Part shown: in pieces, positions 1-8,064 of the stretch | How the letters are laid out: the number at the start of each line of letters is the position of its first letter | How positions within the stretch are numbered: the first letter of the stretch is position 1 | Source: Planctomycetaceae bacterium | GTDB lineage: Bacteria; Planctomycetota; Planctomycetia; Planctomycetales; Planctomycetaceae | NCBI GenBank assembly: GCA_020850695.1 | Contig: JADZEF010000223.1 | Span: 1 to 47,064, forward strand | Direction: 5' to 3' | DNA length: 47,064 nt | Notes under the pieces: generated by a model | The model's database searches: none | Seen by the model: the letters and a program-made list of their open reading frames with translations, nothing else | Told to the model about the DNA's origin: nothing | Position numbers and translations under genes: made by a program

Positions 1-1
1 C

Positions 2-1381
2 CGCTGGTGTGCGTTCTGCGTCTTCATGCAGGCCGCCTCGGTCCTGCCCCTCATCCTTGCCGCCATCCACGGTTCGATGCCCGAGTGGCTGGCGCTCGCC
101 GTCGTCTCGGTCTACTGGGGTTCCGGCATGGGCGCAGGCCCCGCCTGGAACACCTGGATCGGCACGCTCGTCCCGAAGCGGTTGCGTCCGCGCTACTTCG
201 CCCGCCGCACCCGCGTCTCGCAGCTCGCTGTGTTCATCGGCTTCGTGGCCGCCGGCGTCTCGCTGCAGTTCGCGACGAAGTCCAACAACGTGTTGCCAGT
301 CTTCGCCTGCGTCTTCACCGGAGCGGCCGCGTGCCGCTTCCTGTCGTCGCTGTTCCTCAGCCGCCAGACTGAGCACCGCTTCGTCCCGATCGCTCCGCGC
401 ACCGAAGGAATCTTCGCCCAGTGCCGCCGGCTCTATCGCGGCAAGGAAGGGCGGCTGCTCACCTACATCATCGCGATGCAGTGTGCCGTGCAGATCTCGG
501 GACCGTACTTCAGCCCGTACATGTTCAAGCAATTGAAGATGTCGTACGCGGAGTTCGTCTGCCTGATCTCGACGTCGTTCCTGGCGAAAGTCGCCTTCCT
601 GCCGATGTGCGGACGATTTGCCCAGCGATTCGGACCGCGGCGGCTGCTCCAGGTCGGCGGCGTGGGGCTCATCCCTCTCGCAGCGCTGTGGCTCGTCTCC
701 GACTCGCTGCCGTGGCTGATCTTCAATCAGCTTCTGGCGGGCGCGGCGTGGGCCGCCTATGAGCTCGCCTTCTTCCTCCTCTTCTTCGACTCGATTCCTG
801 AAGAAGAACGCACCGGTGTGTTGACGCTCTACAACTTCGCGAACTCGGCCGCACTGGTGGTCGGGTCGCTGCTGGGGGGCTGGGTGCTGAAGATGCTCGG
901 CCCGTCGCACGCCAGCTACTGCCTCCTCTTCGCCATGTCGAGCCTGGGACGGGCACTGACGCTCCCATTGCTCCGTCGCATTCCGGAAATCGGCGCGGTC
1001 CCCGCAGCGGTCCCGGTGCCGATGGGTCTGCGGCCGGACGCTATCCGGACGCAGGCCGTCGACGCACTGCAGCCCAATGCTGTCACTCCGGAAGCAACCG
1101 CCCCCGCAGTAGTGTCACTTCCCACGGTGGCTCCGCATCCGGCCGCCGCGCAATCGGGGATGACGCCGACACCGCGAACGGTCGCGCTGATGGCCGCCGA
1201 CGCCGCTTCGCGGCTCGAGGTTGCCGCCGAAGAACTGGCACGGCGTGCGGCTCAGGTGGCCGGATCGTCCGCCATCTCGGCGGCACTCTCGGGCACACAC
1301 CGAGTCGATCCGCCGCGCCCGGAGGTCCCCGAACCCGAAGCCCGCGTCGCCTCGGCGGTGCTGGCGGAGTCGGTCGCCTGA
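2..1381 (+). CDS. MFS-type transporter, 5' truncated by window edge
   Basis: The frame is open to the first bases of the window, so the true start lies upstream; the first ATG inside the window is at 26. The protein is strongly hydrophobic over about its first 320 residues, with repeated membrane-spanning stretches and short Arg/Lys-rich loops (for example the loop with RRTRVSQ), as in major facilitator superfamily permeases. The last 120 residues are an Ala/Pro/Val-rich, non-membrane tail, which is unusual for an MFS protein and may be a cytoplasmic extension. The substrate cannot be read from the sequence. It converges on the alginate-export-like gene, with a strong hairpin between the two stops. 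The transporter class is fairly safe; the exact family is not. Confidence 0.8.
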   Translation, partial: RWCAFCVFMQAASVLPLILAAIHGSMPEWLALAVVSVYWGSGMGAGPAWNTWIGTLVPKRLRPRYFARRTRVSQLAVFIGFVAAGVSLQFATKSNNVLPVFACVFTGAAACRFLSSLFLSRQTEHRFVPIAPRTEGIFAQCRRLYRGKEGRLLTYIIAMQCAVQISGPYFSPYMFKQLKMSYAEFVCLISTSFLAKVAFLPMCGRFAQRFGPRRLLQVGGVGLIPLAALWLVSDSLPWLIFNQLLAGAAWAAYELAFFLLFFDSIPEEERTGVLTLYNFANSAALVVGSLLGGWVLKMLGPSHASYCLLFAMSSLGRALTLPLLRRIPEIGAVPAAVPVPMGLRPDAIRTQAVDALQPNAVTPEATAPAVVSLPTVAPHPAAAQSGMTPTPRTVALMAADAASRLEVAAEELARRAAQVAGSSAISAALSGTHRVDPPRPEVPEPEARVASAVLAESVA

Positions 1382-1436
1382 CTCTCAATTCCTTGCGGCG
1401 CACAACGCCACGACCACGACTGAACATCAAAGAATA

Positions 1437-1477
1437 GAAAGAGGCTCGCAGCCCATCATGCGCTGCGATCCTCTTTC
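1437..1477. terminator. Bidirectional hairpin terminator between convergent genes
   Basis: Two 16-base arms (1437-1452 and 1462-1477) pair at 15 of 16 positions around a 9-base loop. The outer part of the stem is A/T-rich (GAAAGAGG with CCTCTTTC), so each strand ends the stem with a run containing three T. It lies between the stops of the convergent genes ending at 1381 and 1482. Confidence 0.75.
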
Positions 1478-1481
1478 GTGT

Positions 1482-3128
1482 TCAGTACCGCAACGTCGTC
1501 TGAATATACAGCTGCGAGGCATCATCGCGCCGCACTGCGGCCTGCTGTGTCACCGCGTCGCCATACCAGAACCAGCTGTAACCCGCCTGGATGTCAAAGT
1601 TCGGGTTGAACTGGTATGTGCCGAACAAGTCGAGTTCCCGTCCGACGTTCACGCTCGTGCCGGTGCCGCCGACCGCGGCGCCGGCCACGTTGTAGATGCG
1701 GTCCGCGTTGCTATCGAGGTTGAACCAGTGCATATGCGCGTTGCACGTCAGCTTGTCCGTCGGCTTGACCTGCCCCTGAACCGAATAGTTGATCAGGTTC
1801 TGTCCTGACAGGTTGTCGAGAATGCCCCAGTAGGCATGGCCGAGCGGATACAGGACGCTGAAGGTGTTGACCTCGCCGTCGAAGCGATCGCTATCGCCCG
1901 ATCCCCAATAGTAGAGACCGGCGATCCGCGGCTTCCAGGGCACCATCCACGTATGGCCGATGATGCCCGTGACGAAGCCCGCTTCGATCGGACGTTCCAC
2001 GCGTTGCAGGTCGTTGTCGTGGCCGAACTGATAGCCTCCTTCGAAGTCCCAGTCCCACTGACGAACGACCTTCTCCTTCCCTTCCTTGATGGGCTTCGTT
2101 CCCGCATAGCGCAGGCCCACGGTCTGGCGGCTCCCATCCGGGACGAGGAAGAGCGGTTCCTGCTCACGAAGCCAGATCCAGTAGATGTCGACCGTCTGGT
2201 TCTCGATCGCATGAAACGTCGAATAGACGCCAGTGAAGGTGCGGCTCGCATCCGCGTGATCGGCGCTGGTCCGGCGAAAGTGGTTGAGCGCGGCGGAATT
2301 GACCGGACGCGTCACGAAGGCGTCGATGTCCCACGCATCCCCCTTGCTGGAGATCAGGAACCCTTCGAAGTTGCGGCGGGTGTTCGCCCAGTCGAGCGGC
2401 GAGATCAGCCGTTGGGCGCCGTACTGCAGCTCCATTCGCCCCGTGCGGAAGACGATCGGTTTTCCGTCGCGTTCCAGGAGCATCAGGTCGACGAAGGCGT
2501 TCTGAATGTCGGTTCGATTGACATCGATGATCGTCTCGGGAAGCTCCTCTCCAAAGCTCGACGCATCGATCATCTCGACATAGGCGCGGACGTGCTCGGA
2601 CTTGTAGTCAAGATAGTTCCGCGATCGCCAGAGCTGATAGGTGCTGCGGCCGGGGCCGCCGAGACGAAGCCGGTTGTCTTCGTCCATATAGCGGTGCCGC
2701 AATTCGCCGCCGAATGACAGCGTGCTCTTCGGCAGGCACCACCAGTCCCCCAGGCCGTCGAGCGGCATGTCCTTCAGCTCTTCGCCCGGAATGTAGGTCT
2801 TGTTCTCCGGGTCCTTCTTATAGCTGAAGTCGTTCTGGAAGAGGTTGGGCTTGAAAGGATTCGGCGGAGCCTTCTTCTTGGCCGGCTTCTTCTCTTCAGC
2901 CTTCGGCGTCGGCTCGTCGGGCGCGGGCGGCGGCACCAGAACTTCGCCCGATGCGTCCGGGGCCTTCCCTTCGGATGCGGAAAGGTCGGCGTCGGCTTCG
3001 GCGCGTTGTTGCGCGGCGGGGGGCAGGTCCGGTGGATGATCCTTCGCTTCGAGCCACCCATTAAGACTTGCCACCAGCGCGAATCCGCCGATCGTCCGCG
3101 CGCAAATCGTTCGCAATGTCCGGCCCAT
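1482..3128 (-). CDS. Alginate-export-family outer-membrane beta-barrel protein
   Basis: This is an exported protein of 548 residues when started at the ATG at 3128. That start gives a classical Sec signal (MGRTLRTICARTIGGFALVA then LNGWLEA) and has an AAGGAAG ribosome-binding site upstream; a longer frame from 3167 would bury the signal. A Pro/Lys-rich linker follows (about residues 30-105, with PAPDEPTPKAEEKKPAKKK), then a barrel region carrying the alginate-export hallmark GAQRLISPLDWANTRRNFEG. The alternating aromatic/polar strands and the terminal YIQTTLRY fit an outer-membrane beta-barrel. Family members in planctomycetes are common and their substrates are mostly unknown, so alginate transport is not implied. 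Confidence 0.75.
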   Translation of the reverse strand: MGRTLRTICARTIGGFALVASLNGWLEAKDHPPDLPPAAQQRAEADADLSASEGKAPDASGEVLVPPPAPDEPTPKAEEKKPAKKKAPPNPFKPNLFQNDFSYKKDPENKTYIPGEELKDMPLDGLGDWWCLPKSTLSFGGELRHRYMDEDNRLRLGGPGRSTYQLWRSRNYLDYKSEHVRAYVEMIDASSFGEELPETIIDVNRTDIQNAFVDLMLLERDGKPIVFRTGRMELQYGAQRLISPLDWANTRRNFEGFLISSKGDAWDIDAFVTRPVNSAALNHFRRTSADHADASRTFTGVYSTFHAIENQTVDIYWIWLREQEPLFLVPDGSRQTVGLRYAGTKPIKEGKEKVVRQWDWDFEGGYQFGHDNDLQRVERPIEAGFVTGIIGHTWMVPWKPRIAGLYYWGSGDSDRFDGEVNTFSVLYPLGHAYWGILDNLSGQNLINYSVQGQVKPTDKLTCNAHMHWFNLDSNADRIYNVAGAAVGGTGTSVNVGRELDLFGTYQFNPNFDIQAGYSWFWYGDAVTQQAAVRRDDASQLYIQTTLRY

Positions 3129-3625
3129 CGATCCCTGCTTCCTTGAGCTGACCACGCCCCACGGCAACTCATGCGCTCACGCGCTTCACCCTGCTAGGGA
3201 AGGATCTCACGGGAGGATGCGCCCGCCTTCACCGACTTGGGTGGATCTATCCTGCAATCTCCAAGTGCCCAATGTATCGGATGTAACGGAAGAATCACTT
3301 GAGGGGTCAACTCCCTCATCAAAGCCTAAGTCCTTTGGAAAACCGTCTCGAGGCATTCCTCGGCATCGCTCTATCCCGCCGCAAACTCAGTCGTTGCATC
3401 GAGCTCGTCCATACCGATCAACGAACGCCTTCGGTTTCCCGAACAAATCGGGCGAATGCGCTGCCTTTGCGCCGTGATGCAAAAAACGCGCACTAGGTTG
3501 CAATTAAGTTTCATCCAGCAGCACGGTGTGTCGCAAAAAGTCGACACGTCGCAGCTCCGTCAAGCTCATCAGCTCGCCCTTGCGTGAATGAACTCGCAGG
3601 GCCTTGAACGCGGCAGGGACTATCA
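3129..3625. other. Intergenic region between divergent genes (497 bp)
   Basis: This gap separates the divergent barrel gene and the chemotaxis cluster, so both promoters should lie here. No convincing -35/-10 pair is visible. A short TCACGCG element (3177-3183) lies about 50 bases upstream of the barrel start and matches half of the inverted repeats at 10613 and 46562. No coding frame with plausible composition was found. Confidence 0.4.
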
Positions 3626-5623
3626 ATGCGTCTCGGTGTCAACGGAAAGATTCTTGGCCCCGTCGTGGTGATGGGGTTGCTGGTGGTCGCGACGTCTTAT
3701 TCGCAGTTGCTGCGGGTCTCGGAGGGATTGGCGACCGATGCGACTCGGATCTCCGCGGCGGCGTTGACGGCCCAGATTCGCCAGATGCGGGCCTACTATT
3801 CAAAGCATGTCGTCGCCGACGCGATGAAGCAGAATCTCAAGGTCAGTCATTCGCACGCGGACGATGCGACGATTCCCCTCCCCGCCTCGATGGTGCACGA
3901 GCTGAACGAAGAGTTGAGCCGCAAGGAGGGTTACACCGTCCGACTCTACAGCGGGTTTCCGTTTCCGTGGCGGCGTGAAAAGGGAGGCGGGCCGCAGGAC
4001 TCGTTTGAGCAGGAGGCGCTCGCGGCGCTCAATCAGAACCCGGACGCACCCTACTGGCGAGTCGAAGAGGTCGCCGGCGTTCCGTCGCTTCGCTTCGCTT
4101 CCGCCGACCGCATGACGAACGAGTCGTGCGTCAACTGCCACAACTCGCATGCGGAGTCCCCGAAGCGCGACTGGAAGCTCGGCGACACGCGGGGCGTCCT
4201 CACCGTGACGATCCCCATGAAGGAGAGCCGCGACAAAGCTTATGCCGCGGCCCACCAGACGGGCGGAATGCTGGCCGGAGGCGTGCTGCTGACGATCGCT
4301 GTCTGCAGCTGGATCTCATGGCGGAAGGTGACGGGGCCGCTCAAGAACCTGCTGGCCGCGAGCCGCCAGTTCGCGGTCGGCCAGACCGATGCGAAGATCA
4401 CCTGCCGTTCGCAGGACGAAATCGGCGATCTGGCAAACTCGTTCCGCAGCGTGGGCGGAACCCTTCAGCAGTTGAACGACGAGATGGGACGCCTCGCCGG
4501 CGCCGCCCGCACGGGCGACCTGGAGACCCGGGCGGACGCGGAACGATTCGAAGGGTGCTACCGCGACCTGATGCAGAACCTGAACCAGACCATCGATTCA
4601 TTCCGCGGCCCCGTGAGGGAAGTGGGAACCCTGATGGAACAGGTTGCCGCGGGACAGCTGACGGGAAGGATGAGTTCGGACCGTCAGGGAGAATTTGCAC
4701 GACTCGCGGTCGCGATCAACACCGCGTTGACGAACCTCGACGGGATGGTGGCCCGCGTGACGCAGACGGGGACGGAAGTGGCTCGAGCCTCCACCCAGGT
4801 TCAAAGCGGCAGCCAGACAATCGCCCAGCGGGCGACGGAGCAGGCCAGTACTCTGACCGAAATCGCCAGCAGCCTCGAACAGATGACCTCGATGACCCGC
4901 TCCACGGCCGAGAGCGCCACGCAGGCCCGGCAGCTGGCCGAGACGACCCAGCATTCCACCGAGCGCGGAGCCGATGCGATGGCGCAACTGGCTGCCGCAA
5001 TCTCCAAGATTCGGACATCCGCCCGCGAGCAGGCCGAGATCGTCAAGACGATCGACCTGATCGCTTTCCAGACGAACATGCTGGCCCTCAACGCCGCGGT
5101 GGAGGCCGCCCGTGCCGGCGATGCCGGAAATGGGTTTGCGGTGGTCGCCGATGAAGTCCGCAACCTCGCCCAGCGGAGTGCCGAAGCCGCCCGCTCGACG
5201 GGCGTCCGCATCGAAGAATCGGTCGTCGATACGCAGAACGGAGTCGCTCTCGTCGAACAGGTGGCCGAACTGCTGAAGGAGATTCAGGCCAGTGCCCGCC
5301 AGACGAACGACTTCGTCGTTCAGATTGATCGGGCGGCCCAGGAGCAGGCGAAGGGGATCGAACAAATCAACACGGCGATGCTTCAGCTCGATCGGGCGAC
5401 CCAGCAGGCCAGTGATGACAGCCACGCAGCGGCCGAGTCCGCGACGGAACTCGATTCGCAGGTGCAAACGTTGTCGGAGATGGTATCGGCGTTCCAGGTG
5501 ACCGAGCGCGTTGATTCCAACCGCCCTCTCACTCCCTCGCATGCCGCTCCGTCGACGTCGATCGCTCCATCGAACGCTGCGAAGTCTCGATCCATCGTTC
5601 ACGGTCCCGTCGAGGCCGTGTGA
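3626..5623 (+). CDS. Chemoreceptor with heme-c-binding Tll0287-like (DUF3365) sensor domain
   Basis: This is a methyl-accepting chemotaxis protein of 665 residues, first gene of the chemotaxis cluster. It has an N-terminal membrane helix (about residues 8-26), a periplasmic region of about 180 residues, a second helix (about 212-230), HAMP regions, and the conserved cytoplasmic signalling hairpin with its tip IAFQTNMLALNAAVEAARAG (about 477-500). The sensor region contains CVNCH (C168, C171, H172), a c-type heme attachment motif, in the setting ESCVNCHNSHAESPKRDWK typical of DUF3365/Tll0287-like domains. That suggests sensing of redox state or a diatomic gas; this function is inferred. The C-terminus ends in HGPVEAV and carries no CheR-binding pentapeptide, unlike the second receptor. 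Confidence 0.9.
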   Translation: MRLGVNGKILGPVVVMGLLVVATSYSQLLRVSEGLATDATRISAAALTAQIRQMRAYYSKHVVADAMKQNLKVSHSHADDATIPLPASMVHELNEELSRKEGYTVRLYSGFPFPWRREKGGGPQDSFEQEALAALNQNPDAPYWRVEEVAGVPSLRFASADRMTNESCVNCHNSHAESPKRDWKLGDTRGVLTVTIPMKESRDKAYAAAHQTGGMLAGGVLLTIAVCSWISWRKVTGPLKNLLAASRQFAVGQTDAKITCRSQDEIGDLANSFRSVGGTLQQLNDEMGRLAGAARTGDLETRADAERFEGCYRDLMQNLNQTIDSFRGPVREVGTLMEQVAAGQLTGRMSSDRQGEFARLAVAINTALTNLDGMVARVTQTGTEVARASTQVQSGSQTIAQRATEQASTLTEIASSLEQMTSMTRSTAESATQARQLAETTQHSTERGADAMAQLAAAISKIRTSAREQAEIVKTIDLIAFQTNMLALNAAVEAARAGDAGNGFAVVADEVRNLAQRSAEAARSTGVRIEESVVDTQNGVALVEQVAELLKEIQASARQTNDFVVQIDRAAQEQAKGIEQINTAMLQLDRATQQASDDSHAAAESATELDSQVQTLSEMVSAFQVTERVDSNRPLTPSHAAPSTSIAPSNAAKSRSIVHGPVEAV

Positions 5624-5713
5624 GAACCGTCGGCAGCCATGGCATGTGATTCAGACGTTGTGTCGGCCTCGTGTTATCCCCTCTTACTCGCCGCCAAATT
5701 CGACTGATCGAAA

Positions 5714-7987
5714 ATGAACGCACAGATTGACAAGACCGAACCGATCCTGGATGCCGTCGCTCGGGACATCCTTGAAGTTCAGATTGATGGAGCGTCGGCG
5801 ACGGCCGACCTGGCGACGAGCGCCCTGCGGCTGGCCGAACGGCTCCACTCGCGGAATCACTCGGAACTCGCCCTTCGAATCGTGCAGGCGTCGCACGAGT
5901 TGTCGCAGAGTGAAGGCAGGGACTTCGAGCGGCCTCTGTCGGCGTTGTCCCGTGTCGTCACGTTTCTGCAGCAAACCGCCGCGGGCGTGCCCCTCTCGCC
6001 GTCGACGCTGATCCAGGAACTCGACGCGCTCTACGACGCCCCGCAGGCGCTGGGCGGCGGCGAGTCTGCAACGTCAGAGAGCGACGTCTCGGCGTATGCA
6101 GAAGACAACCTCGCGGCTTATGCCCAAGATCCCGACATGGTCGCCGCGTTCGTCGGCGAAGCCGCGGAGCACCTGGAGCTGGCCGAGTCGAAGCTTCTGG
6201 CGGTCGAAGCCAATCCCGAGGACAAGGACGCGCTGAACGCCGTCTTCCGCAGCTTCCACACGGTCAAGGGTTCGGCGGGCTTTCTTGAACTGCACTCGAT
6301 CTCCCGGCTCGCCCATGCGGGAGAAGACCTGCTGGATGCCGCTCGCGAAGACAAGGTGCGGCTCAGCGGACCGTCGCTCGACGTGATCCTCGAATGCCTC
6401 GATTGCCTCAAGCGACAGATCGAGTCGGTCCGCACGACCGGCCAGCCTCCGCGGACCGATCGGCAGATGACGGAACTCGCCGCCAGCCTGCGGCGGTTCG
6501 CCTCGGCCGAGACCGCTCCCGCAACCACGCAGACACCCGTCGCTGTTGAACCGACGGCTGAAGTCAAAACGGTTGTGCCGTCGACCGAGTCGACGAGCGT
6601 CGCGACCTCTTCCTCGAAAGCCACGACGGACAGCGCCGCCGCGAAGACGAACGCGGCGTCTGTCCAACCGACACGCTCGACGCCCGCGGCGGTGCCCGCC
6701 AAGGTCCCCGAAGCGAGCGTTCCGGAGAAGTCCGCGCCGGCCGCTTCGGCGAATCCGGCCGAGAAGACCGGAGCGATGTCCGAATCGATCCGCGTCGACC
6801 GCCACCGGCTCGATCTGCTGATGGACCTGATCGGCGAACTCGTCCTGACCGAGTCGATCGTTCATGAAGAAACGACGGCCCGCAACGCCGAAACCGCGAC
6901 CGAAGAATCGCGGAGCCTCACGCAGCTTCGCAAGATCACGCGAGACCTCCAGGAACTGAGCCTGACCCTGCGAATGGTCCCCGCCTCCGGGCTGTTCCAG
7001 AAGCTGACGCGTCTGGTCCGCGAACTCTCGAAGAAGCTGGGCAAGGAAATCGACGTCATCGCCGAAGGCTCCGAGACCGAACTCGACAAGACGATCATCG
7101 ACCAGGTGGCCGATCCGCTGATTCACATCGTCCGCAACTCGATCGACCACGGAGTCGAATGCGACGGCGAAGAACGAGTGCGGGCCGGCAAGCCGCGCCG
7201 CGCGACGATCACGTTGCGGGCCTTCCATCGCGGCGGCAGCGTGCATATCGAAGTCCAGGACGACGGACGCGGATTGAACACCGAACGCATCCTGCAGAAG
7301 GCCCGCGATCAGGGTCTGATCGGTCCGACCGAGACTCCGTCCGAGCGTGAGATCTACAACCTGATCTTCGCTCCCGGATTCTCGACGGCGGAAAAAGTCA
7401 CGGACGTTTCAGGCCGCGGCGTCGGAATGGACGTCGTTCGCCGTAACATCGAAGCCCTGCGAGGCGTGACCGAGATCGATTCGACCCGCGGGGCCGGAAC
7501 GACGATCTCGCTGCGGCTTCCGCTGACTCTCGCGATCATCGATGGAATGATCGTGTCGGTCGGCGGTCGGCGGCTGATCGTCCCCGTCTCTTCGATTATC
7601 GAAGCCATTCGTCCTCAGCCCGAGCAGCTCGCGTCGGTCGCTCCGCGGTGCGAAATCCTCGATGTCCGCGGTCAGAACGTTCCGTTCTTCCGGCTCGAGC
7701 GCGTGCTGCAGATTTCGGTCCAGGACGCTGATCCGACGGCGGGCATTGTCGTCCTCGTCGAAGATGGAAACCGTCTCGCCGGCCTGCTGGTTGACGAGAT
7801 CATCGGCCGCCAGCAGGTCGTCATCAAGAGCCTGGGCGCCATCCAGAATGCCAGCACAGCCTATTCCGGCGGCGCCGTCCTGCCGGATGGCCGCGTCGGA
7901 CTGATTCTCGACGTGCACGGCGTGCTCAACCTCGCCCGATCCCGCCGCAGTCCCACCGTCCCCGCCGCGGGGGCCGTTTCTCTCTAA
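5714..7987 (+). CDS. cheA: Chemotaxis histidine kinase CheA
   Basis: CheA of 757 residues, the central kinase that phosphorylates CheY and CheB. The HPt domain (about 140-245) has the phospho-acceptor motif FRSFHTVKGSAGFLEL with H182. A long Thr/Ala/Pro-rich linker (about 255-355) replaces a recognisable P2 domain. Dimerisation begins near SIRVDRHRLDLLMDLIGELV; the ATPase domain follows, with HIVRNSIDHGVE (N box), DDGRGL (G1) and GRGVGMDVVRRNIE (G2). A CheW-like domain closes the protein. The first 130 or so residues are an additional, probably helical region that I do not recognise in standard CheA. It sits 90 bases after the first receptor gene and 77 bases before the second. Confidence 0.95.
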   Translation: MNAQIDKTEPILDAVARDILEVQIDGASATADLATSALRLAERLHSRNHSELALRIVQASHELSQSEGRDFERPLSALSRVVTFLQQTAAGVPLSPSTLIQELDALYDAPQALGGGESATSESDVSAYAEDNLAAYAQDPDMVAAFVGEAAEHLELAESKLLAVEANPEDKDALNAVFRSFHTVKGSAGFLELHSISRLAHAGEDLLDAAREDKVRLSGPSLDVILECLDCLKRQIESVRTTGQPPRTDRQMTELAASLRRFASAETAPATTQTPVAVEPTAEVKTVVPSTESTSVATSSSKATTDSAAAKTNAASVQPTRSTPAAVPAKVPEASVPEKSAPAASANPAEKTGAMSESIRVDRHRLDLLMDLIGELVLTESIVHEETTARNAETATEESRSLTQLRKITRDLQELSLTLRMVPASGLFQKLTRLVRELSKKLGKEIDVIAEGSETELDKTIIDQVADPLIHIVRNSIDHGVECDGEERVRAGKPRRATITLRAFHRGGSVHIEVQDDGRGLNTERILQKARDQGLIGPTETPSEREIYNLIFAPGFSTAEKVTDVSGRGVGMDVVRRNIEALRGVTEIDSTRGAGTTISLRLPLTLAIIDGMIVSVGGRRLIVPVSSIIEAIRPQPEQLASVAPRCEILDVRGQNVPFFRLERVLQISVQDADPTAGIVVLVEDGNRLAGLLVDEIIGRQQVVIKSLGAIQNASTAYSGGAVLPDGRVGLILDVHGVLNLARSRRSPTVPAAGAVSL

Positions 7988-8064
7988 TCGTCCGAGATCC
8001 CGTCTCCCATTCTGTCCGGTCCGAACACTTTCCCTCTCCCCTTCTCGTCTCAGGAACAATCGCC

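Noticed and set aside
1836..2717. A plus-strand frame of 293 codons inside the alginate-export-like gene.
   Set aside because: The minus strand carries signal peptide, linker and family motifs; the plus-strand product resembles nothing.
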